Positions 8,562 through 18,511 of a stretch of DNA of 64,000 bases are shown here, in pieces (the stretch's first letter is position 1; each line of letters starts with the position of its first letter). The translations under genes were made by a program, and so were the position numbers. The DNA is taken from the NCBI RefSeq assembly GCF_014649535.1, contig NZ_BMTF01000007.1, forward strand, positions 248,001 to 312,000, written 5' to 3'. A model generated the notes under the pieces. That model saw only the letters and a program-made list of their open reading frames with translations, was not told the origin of the DNA and made no database searches. This stretch comes from Streptomyces gelaticus. GTDB lineage: Bacteria > Actinomycetota > Actinomycetes > Streptomycetales > Streptomycetaceae.

Positions 8562-9293
8562 TCAGCCGGCGGCCACCGGGGCCGGCTCCCGCAGCGGCCA
8601 GTGGCCGTCGACCACCGCGTCGGCGGTGCCCTTGCGGCGCAGGAACTGCTGGAAGTCCGCCGCCCATTGCGCGTACCACTCCACCTGGCGCTCGTGCAGC
8701 TCGGCGGCGTTCAGCCCGGCGACCGAGCCGTGCCGCTCGGCTATGGCGTACGCCACCCGGACCGCGGCCAGCGCGTCCGCCCCCGCGTCATGGGCTCCGC
8801 CGTGCACCACGCCGTACTCGACGCAGACCGCCTCCAGGTTGCGCTTGCCCTTGCGGTAGCGGTCCACGGCCCGGTCGATGGTGTACGGGTCGATGACCGG
8901 CCCGATCCCCGCCCCGTCGAGCCGGTCGCTCAGCGACGGCAGCCCGTGCCGCTGCAACTCCGCCGTGAGCAGCGTCAGATCGAAGGCCGCGTTGTACGCG
9001 ACGACCGGCACGCCCCGCCGCCAGTACTCCGTGAGCGTCCCGGCGATCTCGTCGGCCACCTCACGCACCGGCCGGCCCTCCGCCGCCGCCCGCTCGCTGC
9101 TGATGCCGTGGATCGCCGAGGCCTGCTCGGGAATCCGGATGCCCGGATCCGCCAGCCAGGTGCGCTGCCGCACCGGCTCCCCGTCCCTGCCGTCGACGCC
9201 GACGACCGCGGCCGTCACGATCCGGGCCTCCAGCGGATCCGTACCGGTCGTCTCCAGGTCGAAGCCGACCAGCGCCTCCCGGTGCCAGCTCAT
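8562..9293 (-). CDS. 3'-5' exonuclease, DnaQ/epsilon-like
   Basis: 243-residue DEDDh exonuclease. ExoI motif FDLETTGTD gives Asp12 and Glu14, ExoII is AYNAAFDLTLL, and ExoIII is HDAGADALA near the C-terminal third. It probably acts in DNA repair or proofreading-like 3' trimming, and is a stand-alone protein rather than part of a polymerase. ATG 9293 has GGAGG about 7 bases upstream; the longer open frame to 9356 adds Arg/Val-rich residues not expected in the family. Transcribed alone, 36 bases after a convergent phosphotransferase stop. Confidence 0.88.
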   Translation of the reverse strand: MSWHREALVGFDLETTGTDPLEARIVTAAVVGVDGRDGEPVRQRTWLADPGIRIPEQASAIHGISSERAAAEGRPVREVADEIAGTLTEYWRRGVPVVAYNAAFDLTLLTAELQRHGLPSLSDRLDGAGIGPVIDPYTIDRAVDRYRKGKRNLEAVCVEYGVVHGGAHDAGADALAAVRVAYAIAERHGSVAGLNAAELHERQVEWYAQWAADFQQFLRRKGTADAVVDGHWPLREPAPVAAG

Positions 9294-9371
9294 CCCGTAC
9301 CTCCTTCGTGGTGCTCTCCCCCAGGTGACGACCACCCTCGCACGCACCACTGACAACGCGGTCGCGGCCCC

Positions 9372-10604
9372 TCAGGAGACGGGCCGGGAGTCCGCCCACA
9401 CGGACTCGAATTCCTCGCGGTACGTCTCGAACAGCCCGTGCTCGTTGTCCTGCCCCGCCCGGACCACGGCACGCCCGCCGCCACGCAGCACCAGCACGGG
9501 CGCCTCCATCCCGCGTGCGCGCCGCAGATAGGTCTGGACGACCCCCACCGCGTCCGTCCCGTCGCCGTCCACCAGATAGGCCGTGAAGCGCGGGGTCTCG
9601 TCGAACACATGGATCTCGAAGGCGCCCGGGTCGCGGAGCTTGGAGCGGACCCGGCGCATATGGAGGATGTTCATCTCCACCGACCGGCTCAGCTCGCCCT
9701 TCTTCAGGCCCAGCTCCCGCTCCCGGCGCTTGACCGCGCTGCTCGCCGGGTTGATGAAGAGCAGCCGCACCCGGCAGCCCGACTCGGCGAGCCGGACGAG
9801 CCTGCGGCCGGAGAAGTTCTGCACCAGCAGATTGAGTCCTATGCCGATCGCGTCGAGCCGGCGCGAGCCGCCGAAGAGATCCTCGGCCGGCAGCTGCCGC
9901 TGGAGCCGCACCCGGTCGGAGTGGACGGAGACCACGTCCGCGTACCGGTCGCCGACCAGCTCCTCGACGGCGTCGACCGGGAGCCGGTCGGCCGAGGGGA
10001 CCGCCGCGCCGCTGCCCAGGATCTCCAGGAGCCGGGCGGAGGCGCGCTCGGCCTGGGCGAGGACCGCCTCGTTCAGGGCGCGGTTGCGGGAGACCACGTT
10101 GCGGGCGACCTCCAGCTCGTCGAGCGCCAGCTCCACCTCGCGCCGGTCGTCGAAGTACGCCTCGAAGCACGGCCAGTGCTGGACCATCAGCTCACGCAGC
10201 TGAGGCAGCGTGAGGAAGCTGAGGACGTTGTCGTCGGCCGGGTCCAGCAGATAGCCCTTGCGGCGCGAGACCTCGCGCACCGCGACGGCGCGCTGCACCC
10301 ACTCCTGCCCGGCGGGGCCGGCGGCGGCGACCACCCAGTCCTCGCCGTGCACCGGCTCGTAGACGGGCCGGAGCACCGCGGCGACCACGGCACGCAGCCG
10401 CTGCTCCACGAGATTCAGCCAGATGTAGGCCCGCCCGGCCCGCTGCGCGCGCGTACGCACCTCGCTCCAGACGTCCGCCCCCCAGTCCAGTTCCGCGCCG
10501 ATCTCCATGGGCTGCGCAAGTGAAACCGCCCCTGGCGGGACATCGGTGGATTCCCCCTCGTGACCTGGGTCACCTGGGGGCAGCTCGAAGCCTCCCGAGC
10601 TCAC
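9372..10604 (-). CDS. SAV2148-family HEPN-domain protein
   Basis: About 410 residues, soluble and mostly helical in the first half (WGADVWSEVRTRAQ ... YIWLNLVEQRLRAVV). The second half ends with a mixed alpha/beta segment, including CRVRLLFINP and RFTAYLVDGDG. I recognise it as the actinobacterial SAV2148-type family, annotated as containing a HEPN domain; its molecular role is not established. I do not see a clear R-x4-6-H RNase motif, so I would not call it a toxin. The start is uncertain: GTG 10604 has GGAAGG upstream, while the longer TTG 10640 has none. Confidence 0.75.
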   Translation of the reverse strand: MSSGGFELPPGDPGHEGESTDVPPGAVSLAQPMEIGAELDWGADVWSEVRTRAQRAGRAYIWLNLVEQRLRAVVAAVLRPVYEPVHGEDWVVAAAGPAGQEWVQRAVAVREVSRRKGYLLDPADDNVLSFLTLPQLRELMVQHWPCFEAYFDDRREVELALDELEVARNVVSRNRALNEAVLAQAERASARLLEILGSGAAVPSADRLPVDAVEELVGDRYADVVSVHSDRVRLQRQLPAEDLFGGSRRLDAIGIGLNLLVQNFSGRRLVRLAESGCRVRLLFINPASSAVKRRERELGLKKGELSRSVEMNILHMRRVRSKLRDPGAFEIHVFDETPRFTAYLVDGDGTDAVGVVQTYLRRARGMEAPVLVLRGGGRAVVRAGQDNEHGLFETYREEFESVWADSRPVS

Positions 10605-11000
10605 CCGCGCACCGCCTTCCACTCCCCCACCAACGATCAAGGAAGGGTACTCCGGGAGCGGGAGGCGATGCAGCCGGATGCAGATGCTGCTTCGTCAACT
10701 CCCCCATGACGCAGGGATGTTCCCAGCGGCGAGATCTGCCGTAGTGAGGGGATTCATAGTGATTGAGACCCCCTTCCGGAACCCGGTACCGGGCGGGAGC
10801 CGGGGCCGGGGGTCCGGACCCCGGTTCCGGGCGACACGGAGAGGCCCGATGTTGACCGGACCGCGTGACGTCCTAGGTAGGCGCACCTGTTTCGGGGAAG
10901 ATCTGGCGCAAGGGCCTGTCCGGAGGATCGGGGCCGGACAGGGCCCGGGGCGTGTCCGCAAGCTCCAGGCACCGGGATCAGAAGTGGAAGAGTCGAACCT
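10605..11000. promoter_or_regulatory. Divergent control region upstream of glgX
   Basis: Nearly 400 bases without a gene. It contains a housekeeping-like promoter for glgX, TTGACC (10852-10857), 16 bases, TAGGTA (10874-10879), predicting a ~115-base leader. Other elements are the 14-base palindrome GGGGTCCGGACCCC (10809-10822) and an inverted repeat CCTGTCCGG/CCGGACAGG (10915-10923 and 10934-10942) inside the predicted leader. No riboswitch class is recognisable. Confidence 0.45.
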
Positions 11001-13166
11001 ATGCAGGTCTGGCCGGGACAGGCGTATCCCCTCGGTGCCACGTACGACGGCGCCGGGACCAACTTCGCGGTCTTCTCGGAGGCCGCCAGACGCATCGAGT
11101 TGTGCCTGCTGCACGACGACGGTTCCGAGACGGCGGTGGAGCTCAGGGAGACCGACGCCTTTGTCCGCCATGCCTATCTGCCCGGTGTGATGCCCGGTCA
11201 GCGGTACGGATTCAGGGTGCACGGGCCGTACGAACCGGAGCGCGGCGCCCGCTGCAATTCGGCCAAACTGCTGCTCGACCCGTACGCCCGTGCCGTCGCC
11301 GGGCAGATCCGGTGGGGCGAGGCGGTGTACGGCTACCCGTTCGGCCGGCCCGACGCGCGCAACGACCTCGACTCGGCGCCGCACACCATGACCTCGGTCG
11401 TGGTCAACCCGTACTTCGACTGGGGCGACGACCGGCGGCCCCGTACGGACTACCACCGCACGGTGATCTACGAGGCCCATGTGAAGGGTCTGACGATGCT
11501 CCACCCGGGGCTGCCGAAGGAGCTGCGCGGAACCTACGCGGGGCTGGCCCATCCGGAGGTGATCGCCCATCTGACGGAACTGGGCGTCACGGCGATCGAA
11601 CTGATGCCGGTTCACCAGTTCGTCCAGGACCACCGGCTGGCCGACGCGGGGCTGGCCAACTACTGGGGCTACAACACCATCGGTTTCTTCGCCCCGCACA
11701 ACGCCTACGCCTCCTGGGGCGACCGCGGCGAGCAGGTACTGGAGTTCAAGCAGGTCGTGCGGGCGCTGCACCAGGCCGGCATCGAGGTGATCCTCGACGT
11801 GGTCTACAACCACACGGCGGAGGGCAGCCACCTCGGTCCGACGCTCTCCTTCCGGGGCCTGGACAACGCCTCGTACTACCGACTGGCGGACGACCAGCGG
11901 TACTACACGGACACCACGGGGACCGGGAACTCCCTGCTGATGCGGTCGCCGCACGTGCTCCAGCTGATCATGGACTCGCTGCGGTACTGGGTCACGGAGA
12001 TGCATGTGGACGGCTTCCGCTTCGATCTGGCGGCCACCCTGGCCCGGCAGTTCCACGAGGTGGACCGGCTGTCGTCGTTCTTCGACCTGGTGCAGCAGGA
12101 CCCGGTGGTCAGCCAGGTGAAGCTGATCGCCGAGCCGTGGGACGTGGGAGAGGGCGGCTATCAGGTGGGGAACTTCCCGCCGCTGTGGACCGAGTGGAAC
12201 GGCAAGTACCGGGACACCGTGCGGGACCTGTGGCGGGGCGAGCCCCGGACCCTCGCCGAGTTCGCGGGACGGCTGACCGGGTCGTCGGACCTGTACCAGG
12301 ACGACGGCAGGCGGCCGCTCGCCTCGATCAACTTCACCACCTGTCACGACGGCTTCACGCTGCACGACCTGGTCTCGTACAATGACAAGCACAACGAGGC
12401 CAACGGCGAGGGCAACCGGGACGGCGAGAGCCACAACCGGTCGTGGAACTGCGGCGTGGAGGGGGACACCGACCGGCCGGAGGTCCTCGATCTGCGGATG
12501 CGGCAGATGCGGAACTTCGTCGCCACGCTGATGCTGTCGCAGGGCGTGCCGATGCTGAGCCACGGCGACGAGTTCGCGCGTACGCAACGGGGCAACAACA
12601 ACGCGTACTGCCAGGACAACGAGTTGTCGTGGGTGCACTGGCCGGACCCGGCCGGGGCCGCGGCGGACGACGCGGACGAGGCCGGCCGGGACGGGGCGAG
12701 CGGCCCCGGCAGCAGTCTGCTGGAGTTCACCCGCGCGATGGTGTGGCTCCGCCGCGACCATCCGGTCTTCCGGCGCCGCCGGTTCTTCCACGGCCGTCCG
12801 GTCGAGGGCACCCACGACGAGCTCTCGGACATCGCGTGGTTCACCCCGGAGGGCCGCGAGATGACACAGCGGGACTGGCAGGCCGCGCACGCCAAGGCGC
12901 TGACGGTCTTCCTCAACGGACACGCGATCTCGGAACCGGGGCCGCGCGGCGAGCGGATCTCCGACGACTCGTTCCTGCTGATGTTCAACGCGAGCGCCGA
13001 GACGCTGGACTTCTGCGTCCCGGTGAACCACGGCCGGCAGTGGCTGGTGGTGGTCGACACGGCCCGCCCGGTCGGGGTCATGCCCGGCTCGGGCCCGAAG
13101 GTGGCGGCGGGCGATCGGGTGACGCTGGTCGGACGCAGCATGGCGGTGCTGCAGCGGCCCGCGTAG
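11001..13166 (+). CDS. glgX: Glycogen debranching enzyme (GlgX/TreX)
   Basis: 721-residue GH13 alpha-1,6-glucosidase of the isoamylase/GlgX subfamily that removes branches from glycogen. An N-terminal CBM48-like domain (residues ~8-150) precedes the (beta/alpha)8 barrel. Catalytic residues are nucleophile Asp342 (GFRFDLA), acid/base Glu378 (IAEPWD) and Asp450 (TCHDGFT). It starts at ATG 11001, preceded by GGAAGAG. The next gene, treY, begins 91 bases downstream, so this copy fits the TreX role: supplying linear maltodextrins to the TreY-TreZ trehalose pathway. Length and domain order are normal. Confidence 0.95.
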   Translation: MQVWPGQAYPLGATYDGAGTNFAVFSEAARRIELCLLHDDGSETAVELRETDAFVRHAYLPGVMPGQRYGFRVHGPYEPERGARCNSAKLLLDPYARAVAGQIRWGEAVYGYPFGRPDARNDLDSAPHTMTSVVVNPYFDWGDDRRPRTDYHRTVIYEAHVKGLTMLHPGLPKELRGTYAGLAHPEVIAHLTELGVTAIELMPVHQFVQDHRLADAGLANYWGYNTIGFFAPHNAYASWGDRGEQVLEFKQVVRALHQAGIEVILDVVYNHTAEGSHLGPTLSFRGLDNASYYRLADDQRYYTDTTGTGNSLLMRSPHVLQLIMDSLRYWVTEMHVDGFRFDLAATLARQFHEVDRLSSFFDLVQQDPVVSQVKLIAEPWDVGEGGYQVGNFPPLWTEWNGKYRDTVRDLWRGEPRTLAEFAGRLTGSSDLYQDDGRRPLASINFTTCHDGFTLHDLVSYNDKHNEANGEGNRDGESHNRSWNCGVEGDTDRPEVLDLRMRQMRNFVATLMLSQGVPMLSHGDEFARTQRGNNNAYCQDNELSWVHWPDPAGAAADDADEAGRDGASGPGSSLLEFTRAMVWLRRDHPVFRRRRFFHGRPVEGTHDELSDIAWFTPEGREMTQRDWQAAHAKALTVFLNGHAISEPGPRGERISDDSFLLMFNASAETLDFCVPVNHGRQWLVVVDTARPVGVMPGSGPKVAAGDRVTLVGRSMAVLQRPA

Positions 13167-13256
13167 GGCGTGTCCGAGCGGCCGGGGACACCGCCGGTCG
13201 AGCCCTTTGCGGCGTTCCGTGACACAGAAGCCACCAGGCCGGGTACGAACGTCCGC

Positions 13257-15653
13257 ATGACGCCCACCGCCACCTACCGGCTCCAGCTCCAGCCCGACTT
13301 CCCGTTCTCGGCCGCCGGACATGCCGTGCCGTATCTCGCCTCGCTCGGCGTCTCCCATCTTCACCTGTCCCCGGTCCTCGAAGCCGTGCCCGGCTCCCGG
13401 CACGGCTACGACGTCGTCGACCACGGCCGGGTCCGCGCCGAGCTCGGCGGTGAGGAGGGGCTGCGGGAACTGGCCCGCACGGCGCGCGGGCACGGTCTCG
13501 GGCTGATCGTGGACATCGTGCCGAACCACATGGCCGCCGTCCCCCGCCACAACCACGCGCTGCGGGAGGTGCTGCGCGAGGGCCCCGGCTCCCCGTACGC
13601 CCGATGGTTCGACATCGACTGGGCGGCGGGCGGCGGCAAGGTGCTGCTGCCGGTGCTCGGCGGGCGGATCGGCGACGAGATCGGCAGGCTCCGGGCGGAC
13701 GGCGATGTGCTGCGCTACGGCGAGCAGGAGTTCCCGCTGCGGACCGGCACCGCCGGCCTGCCGCTGCCCGAGCTGCTGGACGCCCAGCACTACCGGCTCG
13801 GCTGGTGGCGGCTGGCCCGTACCGAGCTGAACTACCGGCGCTTCTTCACCATCTCGGAGCTCATCGGGGTGCGGGTGGAGGACCCCGAGGTCTTCGCCGC
13901 CACCCACGGAAAGATCCTTGAACTGATCCGGGACGGTGTCGTCGACGGGTTGCGCATCGACCACCCCGACGGGCTGGCCGACCCCGCGGCCTACCTGGAG
14001 CGGCTCTCTGCGGCGACCGGCGGCCGGTGGACGGTGGTGGAAAAGATCCTCACCGGCGGCGAACCACTGCCCGCGGACTGGGCCGTCGCGGGGACGACCG
14101 GCTACGACGTGCTGCACCGCGTCGACGGCCTGTTCGTCGACCCGATGGGCGCAGCGGAGCTGGTCGGCCGCTACCGGGAGTACGCGGGCCCCGCCGGCGA
14201 CCGCGGCGGCAACTGGACGGCGACCGTGCGCCGCGCAGCGTACCGGGTGGTGACGCACGAACTGGCCGCCGAGACCGAACTGCTGACCCGGCTCGCCGTA
14301 CGGATCTGCGCGGACGACCCCGCACTGCGCGACCACGCCCCGTGGACGCTGCACGCGGCGGTGCACGAACTGCTCGTGCGGGTACCGGTCTACCGCCCGT
14401 ACGCGACGGCCGGCGGGCCTTGCACGGCTACGGCCGAGCAGACGCTGCCGGATGCGGTCGTGCGGGACGCGAAGGCGATGTTCGCCGTCGCGGAGGAGGC
14501 CTCGGCCGTCGACGTGGTCCGGGAGCTGGCGCTGGGACGGCTGGGCGAGGGGCCGGAACAGGCCGCGTTCTGTGCCCGGTTCGCCCAGACCGCCTCCGCG
14601 TTGCGCGCCAAGTCGGTCGAGGACATGGCGTTCTACCGGTACGTGCCGTTGGTCTCGGCCAACGAGGTGGGTGGTGACCCCGGGCAGCCCGCGGTGGCGC
14701 CGGAGGAGTTCCACGCGTTCTGTGCCCGGCTGGCCCGCGACCGGCCGGCCACCGGCACGGTGCTGACCACCCATGACACCAAGCGCAGCGCCGATGTGCG
14801 GGCCAGAATCGCGGTGCTGACGGAGTGCCCGGAATCGTGGTCCGGGCTGCTGACGGAGCTGGAGCGGACCACCCCGGCCACCGCGCCCGACGCGCAGCTC
14901 GCCTGGCAGGCCTGGCAGACGGCCGTGGGCTGCGCGAAGCTGCCGCACGGCGAGATGGCGGCGCGGCTGGAGCCGGCGCTGCTGAAGGCGGTCCGCGAGG
15001 CGGGGCTCTTCACCAGCTGGACCGAGGCCGACCCGGCGTACGAGCGGGCGGTGACGGACTTTGTCGCGGCCGGGCCGGCCGCCGGCTCCGGTCCGGTGCG
15101 CGAGACCCTGGAGCGGTTCGCGAACACGCTCGACCCGTATGTGCGGGCCAATGTGCTGGGGGCGGCGCTGGTGCATCTGACGATGCCGGGTGTGCCGGAC
15201 CTGTACCAGGGCACGGAACGGGAGTACGTGGCGCTGGTCGACCCGGACAACCGGCGGCCGTTCCGCGAGCCGCCCGGGGACGGGGCCCTCGGCGAGAAGC
15301 GCGAGCTGACGGCGGCCGCCCTGCGGCTGCGGCGCGAGCGGCCGGAGGTGTTCGGCGAGTCCGGTACGTACGCCCCGCTGAGCGCCTGTGGTCCGGCGGC
15401 CGCGCACTGCCTGGCGTTCTGCCGCTCGGGCGAGGTGGTCACCGCCGTGACCAGGCTGTCGTTGCGGCTGGCGGAGTCGGGCGGCTGGCACGACACGGAA
15501 CTGACGCTTCCGGACGACGGGCCGTGGACCGATCTGCTGACACCCGGGCGCGAGTTCGCCGGGGGCTCGGTCGCGCTCGCCGAGCTCTTCGCCGGACGGC
15601 CGGTGGCGTTGCTCAGCCGGGCCGGACGAGCAGGGCCCGCGGACCGCGGGTGA
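13257..15653 (+). CDS. treY: Maltooligosyltrehalose synthase
   Basis: 798-residue GH13 transglucosylase that converts the reducing-end alpha-1,4 bond of maltodextrins to alpha,alpha-1,1. Family signatures are TATYRLQLQPDFPF at the N-terminus, LASLGVSHLHLSP, HGYDVVDH, DIVPNHMA, GLRIDHPDGL, ETELLTRLA and VPDLYQGTE near the C-terminus. ATG 13257 matches the usual N-terminus; an in-frame GTG at 13170 is possible but adds 29 residues that look non-family. It lies directly after glgX on the same strand. Its last 41 bases overlap the end of the convergent P450-like gene. Confidence 0.95.
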   Translation: MTPTATYRLQLQPDFPFSAAGHAVPYLASLGVSHLHLSPVLEAVPGSRHGYDVVDHGRVRAELGGEEGLRELARTARGHGLGLIVDIVPNHMAAVPRHNHALREVLREGPGSPYARWFDIDWAAGGGKVLLPVLGGRIGDEIGRLRADGDVLRYGEQEFPLRTGTAGLPLPELLDAQHYRLGWWRLARTELNYRRFFTISELIGVRVEDPEVFAATHGKILELIRDGVVDGLRIDHPDGLADPAAYLERLSAATGGRWTVVEKILTGGEPLPADWAVAGTTGYDVLHRVDGLFVDPMGAAELVGRYREYAGPAGDRGGNWTATVRRAAYRVVTHELAAETELLTRLAVRICADDPALRDHAPWTLHAAVHELLVRVPVYRPYATAGGPCTATAEQTLPDAVVRDAKAMFAVAEEASAVDVVRELALGRLGEGPEQAAFCARFAQTASALRAKSVEDMAFYRYVPLVSANEVGGDPGQPAVAPEEFHAFCARLARDRPATGTVLTTHDTKRSADVRARIAVLTECPESWSGLLTELERTTPATAPDAQLAWQAWQTAVGCAKLPHGEMAARLEPALLKAVREAGLFTSWTEADPAYERAVTDFVAAGPAAGSGPVRETLERFANTLDPYVRANVLGAALVHLTMPGVPDLYQGTEREYVALVDPDNRRPFREPPGDGALGEKRELTAAALRLRRERPEVFGESGTYAPLSACGPAAAHCLAFCRSGEVVTAVTRLSLRLAESGGWHDTELTLPDDGPWTDLLTPGREFAGGSVALAELFAGRPVALLSRAGRAGPADRG

Positions 15654-16668
15654 GCAGCCCGGAACCGGCCGGGCGGAATCCGTCCGCCCAGCGGAGCCGG
15701 GGCATCGCGTCGAGCAGCGCGAGCAGCCCCTGACGGGCCTCCAGCCGGCCGAGCAGGACGGCCGGGCACGACGCGGGACCGGTGAGGGACCGGCCCTGGT
15801 CGCGGCGGAAGGGGTCGAAGACGTCGGGTGCGGCGAACCGTTGCGGGTCGCGGCCGGCCGAGCCGATCAGGCAGGCGACGTCCGCCCCGGCGGGCAGTGT
15901 GCCGCCGCTGAGGGCGACCTCGGTGACGGTGCGGCGCAGCACCACCTGGACCGGCGGGTCGCGGCGCAGCGACTCGGTCCAGGCCCGGTCGGCCAGGGCC
16001 GGTTCGATACTCAGCGCGGCGAGGAGGTCGGGGGCGTCCAGCACATTGGCGAGGAAGGAGGCGAGCGCCCTCTCGCGCAGGCCGGTGTGCCGGGTGCAGG
16101 GTGTGGCGGCGGTGCCTGTCCCGCTACCGGGCAGCCGGTGCGGCCGGGGGCTCGCCCCGGGGGTGGCGCCGACTGGCAGCCAGCGACAGAACTCCTCGAC
16201 GAGGTCCGCCTGTTGGCGTCCCGCGATCCGGCGTGCGAGGACGTACGCGGTTCTCTCGATCCGCGCTGCCATGTGAGGTGGTACCGGGCCGGGGTCCGGG
16301 ATGTGACGTGGCACTGATCCGGCTGCGGCTGCGTGCGGCCGACGGGGGGCGCAGAGGGGGCTGCCGTGGCAGAGGCCGAGCGGGGCGGGGCCGCCACGGG
16401 GTGCGGTGTCGTGCGGGAGTCCGGCGAACCGGGGGTCGGTGAGTGCCGTGGCCACGTCCGCGTACCGGCTGACCAGCCAGGCGCCCAGGGGCACGTCGTA
16501 GCTGAGCGGGTACTCCTCGCGCAGGACCCGGTAGAACCGGTACGGATCGTGCGCCGCGCCGGGTGCGAGCAGGCTGGGGCCGGTGCTCCGGCGGGAGCCG
16601 CACGTCGTCCTGCCGGTCCGGCGTCCGCGTCGCGGTGCGGATATGCCTTCCGGCGCGTCGGCCTGCAT
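15613..16668 (-). pseudogene. Degenerate cytochrome P450-like gene
   Basis: 351-residue frame that begins like a bacterial P450 (DPYRFYRVLREEYPLSYD, WLVSRYADVATALTDPRF). It also keeps an ExxR helix (ESLRRDPPVQVVLRR), the following ALSGGTLPAGADV strand, and DPQRFAAPDVFDPFRRDQ. The heme-binding loop normally reads FxxGxxxCxG; here it is LTGPASCPAVLLGRLEARQ, without the Phe-Gly-Gly framework, although a Cys and the downstream helix remain. The I-helix region (AGxxT) is absent, and the middle (~residues 100-200) is low-complexity Pro/Arg/Thr-rich. Total length is ~50 residues short. It is probably non-functional as a monooxygenase, though still open. It overlaps the 3' end of treY. Confidence 0.6.
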
Positions 16669-16805
16669 CGGTACCCCCGGGGCGTCAGGGCGCCGGTGTG
16701 CGGCGCGGCTTCCCCCAGCGGACCACCGGCGGCGGCATCACGCATCCGGCGTACGGCCGTCCGGGTGGCGGCGGAACGACCGGCCGGCTCCCGGGCGAGG
16801 GGCTC

Positions 16806-17372
16806 TCATTCGGGGGGCCCGAGGACGGGTGCGGAGAGCCGGAAGCTCATCCGTCCGAAGCTCACCTGGTCCCCGTCGCGGACCGGGACCGTGCCGGTGA
16901 CCCGCTGGCCGTTGACGCAGGTGCCGTTGGTCGAGCCGAGGTCGCGCAGCAGCCAGCAGCCGCCCCGCACGGTGAGCTCCGCGTGCATCCGGGAGACGGT
17001 CTCGTGGTTGAGCCGCAGCCCGTTCCCGGGGTCGCGGCCGATCAGCAGGGGGTACGGGCTGGGGGTGGGGAGCAGGAGCTTGGGGAGCCGCTCGGTCTGC
17101 CAGACCCGGCGCACCCGGCCGGGGAATCCGGACACTCCGCCCACGACCCGGAGTATTCGCCGCGACCAGCGGCCCTCGCCCTCCAGGTCGGCGGTGAGTG
17201 CGTCCAGCTCCTCGGAGCGACGGGCGGTGAGGGCCAGCTCCATGCGCCGCATGAAGGTGTCGTGGGACAGCCTGCCCTGTGCCGCACCGTCTCTGAGTAC
17301 GCCGAGCACACGGTCGCGCTGGGCGTCGGACAGCCGCACGGAGTACGTGTGGGACTCGAAGGAGGACGTCAC
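16806..17372 (-). CDS. DUF1707-FHA domain protein
   Basis: 188 residues in two parts. Residues ~10-65 form a DUF1707 domain (VRLSDAQRDRVLGVLRDGAAQGRLS), typical of actinobacterial membrane-associated or signalling proteins. Residues ~108-175 form a forkhead-associated domain with GR112-113, SRMH at 127-130 and STNG at 147-150, the phosphothreonine-reading core. It probably reads Ser/Thr kinase signals. No kinase gene lies nearby, so its phosphopartner is unknown. The GTG start at 17372 has only a weak ribosome site. It stands head-to-head with the acetyltransferase at 17558. Confidence 0.85.
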   Translation of the reverse strand: MTSSFESHTYSVRLSDAQRDRVLGVLRDGAAQGRLSHDTFMRRMELALTARRSEELDALTADLEGEGRWSRRILRVVGGVSGFPGRVRRVWQTERLPKLLLPTPSPYPLLIGRDPGNGLRLNHETVSRMHAELTVRGGCWLLRDLGSTNGTCVNGQRVTGTVPVRDGDQVSFGRMSFRLSAPVLGPPE

Positions 17373-17557
17373 ACGGCCAATTGTCGGTCCGACCGCCCCG
17401 GAGTGTCCAGAACGGGCCCGTGTTCCGCCCGGCGTCCCGCACGGCCCGCGTGGCCGCGGATATCCCCGCGCACGGCCGTGGGGACATTGCTACTGTCTCC
17501 CGCCGCAGGCCGCCCGGCACCGCCGGAAGGCATTCTCGCGCGCTCAGAGGAGCTTGT

Positions 17558-18511
17558 GTGACCCGCGCACCACAGGAACTGACCATCCGTCCGCTCATCG
17601 GTCCCCAGGAGCTCGGGCTCTTCCGCCGGCTGTCGTACACCCTCGATCACGAACTCGCCGACGACCTGGAGAGCGGACGCCGCCGCCCCGAGTGGATGTG
17701 GGTGGCGATGCGCGGCGAACGCCTGGTGGCCCGGATCGCGTGGTGGAGCCTGGGCGGGGAGGCACCGCTGCTCCTCGACTTCTTCGACCTGGACGACACG
17801 CTGCCCGAGCCCGAGCGCGGTGAGGCCGGACTGAAGCTGCTGGAGACCGCGACGGCCGCGGTCGTGCCGGCCGGTGCGGCGCGGCCCGAGTACGGCCGAT
17901 TCGTGCCGGCCGACTGGCGCGAGGACCCGGCTGTCCGCGAGGTCGTCGAGGCCCGGATCCGGGTCATGGAGCGCTCCGGTGCGCGGATGCTGGTCGAGCG
18001 GCTCCGTCTGGAGTGGCGCGCCGGCACGGCGGTCCCCGCCGACAGCGGCCGGCTCCGGTTCCGTCCGGTGGGCAGCCGCGAGGATCTCCTCGCGCTGATG
18101 ACACCGGTGATGGAGGGCACCCTCGACGCCCACGGGCAGGCCGACCTGGCGTCCGGGCTCACCGCCCGCGAGGCCGCCGAGAAGCACTACGACGAGGAGC
18201 TTGCGAAGTACCGCACCCCGCGCGAGTGGTGGCGGATCGCCGAGCTCCCGGACGGTGAGCCGGCCGGATTCGTGATCCCGGCACGCAACGACTACAACCC
18301 GATCATCGCGTACATCGGTGTACTGCCCGGCGCACGCGGCCACGGCTACATCGACGACATCCTCGCCGAGGGCACCAGGGTGCTGGCCTCTCAGGACGGC
18401 GTGGAACGCATCCGGGCAGCCACCGACCTCGGCAACGTACCGATGGCCAACTCCTTCGCACGCCTCGGGTACGTGAACTTCGAGCGCTCTTTCGACATGG
18501 TCTGGGACTGA
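17558..18511 (+). CDS. GNAT-family acetyltransferase, first of a tandem pair
   Basis: 317-residue protein with a C-terminal GNAT domain (acetyl-CoA loop IGVLPGARGHGYIDDIL, followed by ATDLGNVPMANSFARLGY) and a distinct N-terminal half built around RRPEWMWVAMRGERLVARIAWW. The start is GTG 17558, with GAGGAG a few bases upstream; the longer frame is non-family. The substrate is unknown. The next gene is a clear paralog with the same two-part layout, so the pair arose by duplication. Confidence 0.85.
   Translation: MTRAPQELTIRPLIGPQELGLFRRLSYTLDHELADDLESGRRRPEWMWVAMRGERLVARIAWWSLGGEAPLLLDFFDLDDTLPEPERGEAGLKLLETATAAVVPAGAARPEYGRFVPADWREDPAVREVVEARIRVMERSGARMLVERLRLEWRAGTAVPADSGRLRFRPVGSREDLLALMTPVMEGTLDAHGQADLASGLTAREAAEKHYDEELAKYRTPREWWRIAELPDGEPAGFVIPARNDYNPIIAYIGVLPGARGHGYIDDILAEGTRVLASQDGVERIRAATDLGNVPMANSFARLGYVNFERSFDMVWD

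Noticed and set aside
9372..10604. HEPN-type RNase toxin
   Set aside because: I see no R-x4-6-H motif or antitoxin partner, and the protein is far longer than minimal HEPN toxins.
10809..10822. GGGGTCCGGACCCC palindrome as a specific operator
   Set aside because: Such GC palindromes are frequent by chance in this DNA; without a known regulator it is listed only as part of the control region.
10695..15491. A ~1,600-codon open frame antisense to glgX and treY
   Set aside because: It is a mirror of two well-identified GH13 enzymes. It is Arg/Gly/Val/Asp-rich with no domain, and a product of high third-position GC.
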